DNA from: Bacteroidales bacterium
Lineage (GTDB): Bacteria; Bacteroidota; Bacteroidia; Bacteroidales; VadinHA17
Direction: 5' to 3'
Assembly: GCA_003162595.1 (NCBI GenBank)
Contig: PMNJ01000299.1
Location: forward strand, 2,796 to 14,279
DNA: 11,484 nt
Below, one piece after another: positions 6,567 through 11,484 of the stretch. Position numbers and translations under genes: made by a program. Numbering within the stretch: position 1 is the first letter of the stretch; each line of letters starts with the position of its first letter. The notes beneath the pieces were generated by a model. That model saw nothing but the letters and a program-made list of their open reading frames with translations. It searched no databases and was not told the origin of the DNA.

Positions 6567-8063
6567 TTAATTCGAATCATCCGCCCATGTTTTTGCTGCA
6601 TTTACAGCGCGATGCCATCCTCTGATCAGGGCAAGTGTTTCATTCTCTTTTATTTGAGGAGAGAAGGTCCTGTCCATCTGCCATTGTTGCTTAATCTCAT
6701 TGATATTGCTCCAGTAATTCACAGCAAGTCCGGCAAGGTATGCAGCACCAAGAGCTGTTGTCTCGGTAATTTTTGGTCGTACAACTTTTGCCTGTAGTAA
6801 ATCTGCCTGAAATTGCATTAGCTGGTTATTCACTGTCGCTCCTCCATCTACCCTTAATTCACGGATATCAATTCCGGAATCATTTTGCATGGCAAGCAGC
6901 ACTTCCAATGTCTGATAGGCGATACTATCAAGAGCAGCACGGGCAATGTGTGCCGATGTGGAACCTCTGGTTATACCAACTAATGTGCCCCGAGCATGTT
7001 GGTTCCAGTGTGGAGCGCCGAGCCCTGCGAAGGCAGGGACAAAATAGACTCCCTCACTGTCTTTAACTTTTGCAGCCAGTTTCTCTACATCGCCGGAACT
7101 TTTAATAATCCCCAAACCATCACGAAGCCATTGAACAACTGCACCGGCAATGAAAATACTCCCTTCAAGGGCATATTGAGTATCATTGCCAATTTTCCAG
7201 GCAATAGTAGTCAATAGTTTATTTTTTGACTCAATTGGGTTATTTCCAATGTTCATAACCATGAAACAACCTGTACCGTAAGTGTTTTTAACCATCCCCG
7301 GCTCGATACACATCTGTCCGAAAAGAGCTGCCTGCTGATCGCCGGCTATTCCGGCAACAGGTATTGATGTGGCAAACTGGCCCTCAGTTTTTCCATAGAT
7401 TTCGCTTGATGACTTTACCTCAGGAAGCATTGCCGATGGGATATTGAATATCTTTAACAGCTCTTCATCCCATTTAAGAGTATGAATATTGAACAACATA
7501 GTTCTTGAAGCATTCGAAACATCTGTTATATGTAATTGTCCCCTGGTAAGGTTCCATACCAGCCACGAATCTATTGTTCCAAATGCCAGTTGTCCATCCT
7601 CCGCCAGCCTTCCTGCATCCTTCACGTTATCTAATATCCACCTGATTTTTGTTGCAGAAAAATAGGCATCGATAATAAGCCCTGTTTTTTTAAGGATCTT
7701 TGAGCCCTGCCCTTCACTCTTCAGCTTATCACAAAAATCTGCGGTACGCCTGTCCTGCCAGACAATAGCATTGTATACAGGTTTGCCGGTTTTTCTGTTC
7801 CATACTACCGTTGTCTCACGCTGGTTTGTAATACCAATGGCAGCAATATTGGCACTTTCGAGTCCGGCTTTAGTAATTGCTTCAAGTGCAACGCCGGCTT
7901 GTGTTGACCAGATTTCCTCAGGATCGTGCTCTACCCATCCGGGTTTGGGGTAAAACTGAGTAAATTCCTTTTGTGCACTTGATACAGGAAGTCCATTATG
8001 GTCAAAAATAATTGCCCGCGAACTCGTAGTCCCCTGATCGAGAGCTAAAATGAATTCTTTCAT
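6567..8063 (-). CDS. glpK: Glycerol kinase
   Basis: The 498-residue protein is full length (E. coli GlpK has 502) and belongs to the FGGY kinases. It uses ATP to turn glycerol into sn-glycerol-3-phosphate, trapping it in the cytoplasm. Visible motifs are the N-terminal phosphate loop DQGTTSSRA (9-17), glycerol-binding ITNQRETTVVW (78-88) and YNAIVWQDRRT (97-107), SNASRTMLFNIHTL (173-186), GIAGDQQAALFGQ with the catalytic base Asp242, KNTYGTGCFMVMN, FVPAFAGLGAPHW and the nucleotide-binding LRVDGGATVNN (about 403-413). The loop that binds the inhibitor fructose-1,6-bisphosphate in E. coli (GGKGGTRIP) is replaced by a shorter EGQFATSIP (227-235), so that feedback is probably absent. It follows glpD by 30 bases and precedes glpF. 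The start at 8063 aligns with known kinases; no Shine-Dalgarno sequence lies close to it. Confidence 0.97.
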   Translation of the reverse strand: MKEFILALDQGTTSSRAIIFDHNGLPVSSAQKEFTQFYPKPGWVEHDPEEIWSTQAGVALEAITKAGLESANIAAIGITNQRETTVVWNRKTGKPVYNAIVWQDRRTADFCDKLKSEGQGSKILKKTGLIIDAYFSATKIRWILDNVKDAGRLAEDGQLAFGTIDSWLVWNLTRGQLHITDVSNASRTMLFNIHTLKWDEELLKIFNIPSAMLPEVKSSSEIYGKTEGQFATSIPVAGIAGDQQAALFGQMCIEPGMVKNTYGTGCFMVMNIGNNPIESKNKLLTTIAWKIGNDTQYALEGSIFIAGAVVQWLRDGLGIIKSSGDVEKLAAKVKDSEGVYFVPAFAGLGAPHWNQHARGTLVGITRGSTSAHIARAALDSIAYQTLEVLLAMQNDSGIDIRELRVDGGATVNNQLMQFQADLLQAKVVRPKITETTALGAAYLAGLAVNYWSNINEIKQQWQMDRTFSPQIKENETLALIRGWHRAVNAAKTWADDSN

Positions 8064-8093
8064 ATTCCATGTTATTAGGTGAATGTCAAACTC

Positions 8094-9653
8094 CTATATA
8101 TAATTTTTTACCAACTCTTTATAAGATTCTATCTGCTCCTCCTGCCATTTCTGGTCATACCCAAATTCAGATGCCATCAACCCGGCAACAACGGGTGCGA
8201 TTTCTGCACTTGCACGGGCATTAAGAAATAAGGACCGGGTCCTTCTTGCAAGTATATCTTCCAGCCTTAAGGGCATTTCATTCCTGCAGATCCAAAGTAT
8301 CTCAGCCCTGGTATAAGGCAGACGTGGATCAACAGGAATTCCCAACTCCGGGTTTTCAGATATTATCCTTTCAATATCAACAGAATGATCTCCATATATA
8401 TGCAACCTGTTTAAAGTATTATCTGTATTAAGTGTAGCCAGCATTAGCTTTGAGGTAACACATTTCGCTTTCTCCAGAAGACCTGCTTTAATTGCTCTGT
8501 CAATAGTCTCTTCAGCCATCCTCCTGTAGGTAGTCCATTTCCCTCCGATAATTGTAAGAAGTCCGGAAGGTGAAAGTGATATTTTATGCCTTCGTGATAC
8601 CTCTTTGGTTGAGGCAGGATTATCAGGATTGGCTGCAAGGGGGCGCAATCCTGCATAAATGCAAAGTATGTCCTCCCGTTTTGGAGGTTTTACAAGATAT
8701 TTTTCAGCTGTTCTTAAAATAAAACTGATCTCCTCATCAAGTGCAACCGGCTCAAGACTTATTTTGTCAAGTGGAGTATCTGTTGTTCCTATCACAACCT
8801 CATTATACCATGGAATAGCAAAGAGTACTCTTCCGTCATCTGTTTTTGGGATCATGATAGCCGAGTTGCTCCGGAGGAAGGATTTATCCAGAACAATGTG
8901 TACACCCTGACTTGGTCTGATTGTAGGTTTAGATAACAGATCGTCCATCCTTGCAACCTCATCTGCAAATACCCCGGTTGCATTTATAACCAGGTTTGTT
9001 TTCAGAATAAATTCCTCTTCTGAAGCAATATCCACCGCTCTGACACCATTTATTTTCCCTTTTTCATCTTTCACAAGACCGGTAACTTTGAAATAATTAA
9101 GTATTAAACCTCCATTACCTGCACACGACTCAGCCAGGGCAAATGCCATGCGTGAATCATCAAACTGTCCATCGTGATACACAACGCCTCCTTTCAATCC
9201 TTTTGAATTTAACAGAGGTAAACGCTCGATGGTTTTTTCCCGATTGATAAAATAGGATTTCCCCATACTCAATCTTCCGGCCAGCAGATCATAAAATTTA
9301 AGACCCACCGTGTACATAAAAACATCCCACAGGGTATAAACAGGAATTACAAATTCCTGATTAAAGGTCAGATGAGGTGCATTTTTTAACATTAATCCTC
9401 TCTCATGTAATGCTTCCATAACCAGAAGAAGGTCACCCTGGGCCATATATCGTACACCTCCATGAACCAGCTTTGTACTACGTGAAGAAGTGGCCTTGGC
9501 AAAATCAGATTGTTCAAGTAATAATGTCTTAAATCCGCGTGAAGTAGCATCCTGAGCAACTCCAAGGCCTGTAGCACCGCCACCTATCACAATAATATCC
9601 CAGACTTTATCTGACTGTTTTTTTAATTCTTCAACAAATTTCTGACGGTTCAT
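8094..9653 (-). CDS. glpD: FAD-dependent glycerol-3-phosphate dehydrogenase (aerobic type)
   Basis: The 519-residue enzyme oxidises sn-glycerol-3-phosphate to dihydroxyacetone phosphate at the inner face of the membrane and passes electrons to quinone. The FAD-binding Rossmann motif is DIIVIGGGATGLGVAQDA (19-36), followed by the family signature TSSRSTKLVHGGVRYM (55-70). Further landmarks are INATGVFADE (223-232), YAGLRPLAANPDNP with substrate-binding Arg337 (333-346), SRRHKI (353-358) and the FAD-closing GGKWTTYRRMAEE (370-382). The rest is the helical C-terminal domain. The fold and the single-polypeptide arrangement fit GlpD; no GlpB or GlpC genes follow. It is the first gene of the glp operon. 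Its upstream region is short, about 80 bases before the palindromic repeat. No regulator such as GlpR is nearby. Confidence 0.96.
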   Translation of the reverse strand: MNRQKFVEELKKQSDKVWDIIVIGGGATGLGVAQDATSRGFKTLLLEQSDFAKATSSRSTKLVHGGVRYMAQGDLLLVMEALHERGLMLKNAPHLTFNQEFVIPVYTLWDVFMYTVGLKFYDLLAGRLSMGKSYFINREKTIERLPLLNSKGLKGGVVYHDGQFDDSRMAFALAESCAGNGGLILNYFKVTGLVKDEKGKINGVRAVDIASEEEFILKTNLVINATGVFADEVARMDDLLSKPTIRPSQGVHIVLDKSFLRSNSAIMIPKTDDGRVLFAIPWYNEVVIGTTDTPLDKISLEPVALDEEISFILRTAEKYLVKPPKREDILCIYAGLRPLAANPDNPASTKEVSRRHKISLSPSGLLTIIGGKWTTYRRMAEETIDRAIKAGLLEKAKCVTSKLMLATLNTDNTLNRLHIYGDHSVDIERIISENPELGIPVDPRLPYTRAEILWICRNEMPLRLEDILARRTRSLFLNARASAEIAPVVAGLMASEFGYDQKWQEEQIESYKELVKNYI

Positions 9654-9739
9654 TTTGGATCTGATTTTGATAATAATTATACGGAGAAAATTCGGGAATA
9701 CAAATAAAATCTTAGGAGGATTTCACTAAGTGAGCTAAA

Positions 9740-9855
9740 ACCCTCTGCCGCTTCGCGGCATCTCCCTCAAGGGGGAGACAATTCTTAGATATTTAGTAAA
9801 TTACAGTGGAATCCGGAGGATTTTTCCCCCCTTGGGGGGAAATACAAAGGGGGTA
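9740..9855. repeat. Palindromic repeat, locus B
   Basis: This second copy of the repeat family starts with ACCCTC, then the hairpin TGCCGC-TTC-GCGGCA (9746-9760), then CTCCCT-CAAG-GGGGAG (9762-9777). After an AT-rich spacer of about 45 bases comes the reverse hairpin TTTCCCCCC-TT-GGGGGGAAA (9823-9842), and the element closes with AAAGGGGGTA; the inner TTCG hairpin is missing on this side. The spacer resembles that of locus A in the same orientation (both carry CTTRG near the left and AGGATTTT just before the right hairpin). It lies between the stop of the phosphodiesterase gene and the start of glpD, and may serve as a terminator for the former. Confidence 0.85.
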
Positions 9856-9909
9856 TATGTCGTTGAATTTAAGCCAACTAGGGGACGTGGTGGTTAAGTG
9901 GTAAATATG

Positions 9910-11157
9910 CTACCTCAGCATTCCTTTAATATGTGATGGATCGCCATCATTTTTTGCAGGTATGATATTGAGAATTCTGCAGATCAGGTTATAAATATCA
10001 ATGTTATTCAATTCTTTAAACTTATAATTTTTTTTGAATGAAGGACCAACAGCATAAAAAATGGCAAACATATCGGAGTTTGAATTATCATAACCATGGG
10101 CACCTCCTCTGAGAGAAGAACCATCCGGTCTGGTACCAATGCTCCATGAGCTATCTGCTACAACAACAATTTCAGGGATACGCGGATTGGTCCCATAATG
10201 CCATTTTTCAGGAAGCTGCGATTTGCTCCATGCTTTCAATCCTCTTGATTTGTTAAGCAGATAAAGAACGCTGTCCTTCTTGCCCTCTGAAGGATTAATC
10301 AGATAAACAGGATTTCCTCCCGATATGGAAGCTATCATCCTATTAGGGACCAGCGACTTAACATTTATGTATCTCTCCGGAGAAACAGCAGCCATTCCAT
10401 GATCAGACACAATTATTAAGTTAATTTTTTTTGCATCAGGCAATGCTGATAATTTACTCCGCAGTACTCCCATCACACTATCCATCCGCTCAACAGTTTT
10501 TCGTGTCTGAGTTGAGACCGGTCCGAAACTGTGACCGGTCTCATCAGGTTCATTAAAATAGAGAGTTACCAGTTCCGGGCGTTTTTCAGGAGGGTAGGCT
10601 AGCCACTTTATTACGGTATCTATTCTTGCTTCATATGTTACTGACTCATCATATTTTTTCCAGTAAGTAGGATGCCTTGCCTCAGATCCGACCCAAAAGA
10701 ACGATGCTGATCTGACACCCTGTTTCTCGGCAGTCACCCATATAGGTTCTCCTCCATAAAAAGCAGGATTTTCCACCACGGTTCTGTCTCCCATCCTGAA
10801 AAAAAGACCAAGATCCGCGGCCGGGAAGCTGTTATTTATCAACCCATGATGATCGGGGTAAAGTCCGGTTGCAATTGAATAATGATTCGGAAATGTTACG
10901 GTCGGAAAAGATGAATACATTCTGTCGGCTTTTACTCCATCTTTTGCAAGTTTGTTAAGGTTAGGTGTATTATACATTTTATTATAATCCCATCTGAATC
11001 CATCGAGCGACACCAAAAGGACATAGTTTTTGAAGGGTTTCCTAATGTCTTTCCTGAAACCTGGTAATAAAATAAGTATCGCAATCAATGCAATAATTGT
11101 AAAACTGGATGATCTTTTAAAAAATTCTTGTGGATGAAAATCTATCATTCGTTTCAT
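9910..11157 (-). CDS. Membrane-anchored nucleotide pyrophosphatase/phosphodiesterase (NPP family)
   Basis: The 415-residue protein is an alkaline-phosphatase-superfamily enzyme that hydrolyses phosphodiester or pyrophosphate bonds, typically of nucleotides or their conjugates, outside the cytoplasm. An N-terminal hydrophobic segment (about 19-34) is an uncleaved anchor or signal sequence. All two-zinc ligands and the nucleophile can be placed: Asp52 in VSLDGFRWDY, nucleophile Thr88 with Asn91 in SFPTVTFPNHYSIATGLYP, Asp205 and His209 in NEPDETGHSFGP, Asp252 and His253 in IVSDHGM, and His354 in GGAHGYDN. The domain is complete and ends near the C-terminus. It resembles bacterial NPPs of the Xanthomonas type; the true substrate is unknown and could be a nucleotide, a sugar nucleotide or a phospholipid headgroup. 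It has its own upstream -7 box and is separated from glpD by the repeat, so it is probably not part of the glp operon. Confidence 0.93.
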   Translation of the reverse strand: MKRMIDFHPQEFFKRSSSFTIIALIAILILLPGFRKDIRKPFKNYVLLVSLDGFRWDYNKMYNTPNLNKLAKDGVKADRMYSSFPTVTFPNHYSIATGLYPDHHGLINNSFPAADLGLFFRMGDRTVVENPAFYGGEPIWVTAEKQGVRSASFFWVGSEARHPTYWKKYDESVTYEARIDTVIKWLAYPPEKRPELVTLYFNEPDETGHSFGPVSTQTRKTVERMDSVMGVLRSKLSALPDAKKINLIIVSDHGMAAVSPERYINVKSLVPNRMIASISGGNPVYLINPSEGKKDSVLYLLNKSRGLKAWSKSQLPEKWHYGTNPRIPEIVVVADSSWSIGTRPDGSSLRGGAHGYDNSNSDMFAIFYAVGPSFKKNYKFKELNNIDIYNLICRILNIIPAKNDGDPSHIKGMLR

Positions 11158-11180
11158 ATTTTTTCGTGATAAAACAGGAT

Positions 11181-11188
11181 CAAATATA
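11181..11188 (-). promoter_or_regulatory. Possible -7 box of the phosphodiesterase gene
   Basis: The minus strand reads TATATTTG, an exact TAnnTTTG match, 23 bases before the ATG at 11157. No clear -33 TTTG is present. It lies 17 bases from an opposite-facing exact match, consistent with a compact divergent promoter pair. Confidence 0.42.
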
Positions 11189-11205
11189 CAGGAAAAAGAA
11201 TTTAA

Positions 11206-11213
11206 TATCTTTG
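11206..11213 (+). promoter_or_regulatory. Possible -7 box of the broken hydrolase gene
   Basis: The plus strand reads TATCTTTG, an exact TAnnTTTG match, 45 bases before the ATG at 11259, leaving a leader of plausible length. No clear -33 element is seen. Confidence 0.42.
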
Positions 11214-11258
11214 TAAAATCTTTAATGATTGTTAAACTTTCTCCAAATGATTAATCAT

Positions 11259-11484
11259 ATGAAAAAACTATTTTATCTGTGCTTATTCTATTTCTGATCA
11301 TCCTGAATATTTCTGCACAATCAGGGAAAAAAGCGCTTTTACTGATTGATATCCAGGACTTCTATTTCCCGGGGGGAAAGTCAGCACTTGTTGAACCTGA
11401 AAAGGTCGCTGCAAGTGATTATGGATTTAAATGCATCCTGATTCATGATGCCTGTGCGACGAAAGATCTGAAATTCGGAGAAAA
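11259..11484 (+). pseudogene. Broken isochorismatase-family (cysteine hydrolase) gene, cut by the window edge
   Basis: The ATG at 11259 opens a signal-peptide-like start (MKKLFYLCL) but meets TGA at 11295. One frame away, from about 11279, the sequence continues as a plausible hydrophobic core (VLILFLIILNISAQ) and then ALLLIDIQDFYFPGG, the N-terminal strand and catalytic Asp of isochorismatase-like hydrolases, so a single missing base in the signal-peptide region explains the stop. After KSALVEPEKVAA the frame jumps straight to SDYGFKCILIHDACATKDL, which in the family comes late, just after the catalytic Cys helix. About 90-110 residues, including the catalytic Lys and Cys, appear to be missing in frame. 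The family hydrolyses amides or vinyl ethers such as nicotinamide or isochorismate; the signal peptide suggests an exported member. The frame is open to the window end. An assembly error is the main alternative. Confidence 0.75.

Noticed and set aside
6534..6797. Plus-strand frame starting MQRPYTY opposite the glpK 3' end
   Set aside because: Its N-terminus is the mirror translation of the palindrome and the rest is antisense to glpK.
8061..8073. Alternative ATG ten bases upstream of the glpK start
   Set aside because: It is in a different frame; the start at 8063 matches the family N-terminus with DQGTT at residue 9.
9701..9708. -7 box for glpD (TTTATTTG on the minus strand)
   Set aside because: It has a mismatch in the important TA step and no -33 partner, so it is too weak to list in AT-rich DNA.
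9876..9925. tRNA-like fragment (GGTTAAGTGGTAAAT and a small ATGCT/AGCAT hairpin)
   Set aside because: It has no proper acceptor pairing, its anticodon loop would have five rather than seven bases, there is no T-arm, and its right part is the coding end of the phosphodiesterase gene.
9910..11157. Phosphodiesterase as the first gene of the glp operon (for release of glycerol-3-phosphate from diesters)
   Set aside because: It is on the same strand and the idea is attractive, but it has a 256-base gap to glpD filled by a hairpin-rich repeat, and the NPP signature points to nucleotide-type substrates rather than glycerophosphodiesters.

Overview
This window looks like chromosomal DNA of a member of the Bacteroidota, most likely Bacteroidales-like or a related environmental lineage; the rank below phylum is a guess. 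The grounds are a TonB-dependent receptor followed by a DUF4249-type lipoprotein, signal peptides cut just before Gln (LNA-QS, SAPS-QK, ISA-QS), AT-rich start regions mostly without Shine-Dalgarno sequences, and several TAnnTTTG -7 promoter boxes.

Layout. Positions 1-1617 (+) hold the C-terminal end of a TonB-dependent outer-membrane receptor and its DUF4249 lipoprotein partner, closed by a strong bidirectional terminator shared with the convergent gene at 1698-2189 (-), a small lipoprotein with a Gly/Trp/Tyr-rich tail. Positions 2419-2940 (+) encode a Blc-type lipocalin. Positions 3158-4723 (-) encode a membrane-anchored DUF362 protein, and 4848-5396 (-) a small outer-membrane beta-barrel protein with its own terminator. 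About 370 AT-rich bases without a gene follow. Positions 5768-9653 (-) form a complete glycerol-use operon in transcription order glpD, glpK, glpF. Positions 9910-11157 (-) encode a membrane-anchored nucleotide pyrophosphatase/phosphodiesterase. At the right edge, divergently, lies a broken isochorismatase-family (cysteine hydrolase) gene.

How the genes work together. GlpF brings glycerol across the inner membrane, GlpK phosphorylates it and GlpD oxidises glycerol-3-phosphate to dihydroxyacetone phosphate, passing electrons to the respiratory chain. The other genes are mostly envelope proteins (receptor, lipoproteins, lipocalin, barrel, phosphodiesterase) with no obvious shared pathway.

The most interesting non-coding content is structural. 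(1) Two copies of a 115-130 bp palindromic element (about 2994-3120 and 9740-9855) share a two-hairpin module, a related spacer and a compensatory base-pair change, which marks them as a dispersed repeat family with conserved structure. (2) A perfect 42-bp palindrome lies between glpK and glpF, followed in the transcript by a short T run; it also creates a false N-terminal extension of GlpF. (3) The hydrolase at the right edge appears doubly broken: a frameshift in the signal peptide and an in-frame loss of the catalytic core. I see no convincing undescribed multi-gene system here.
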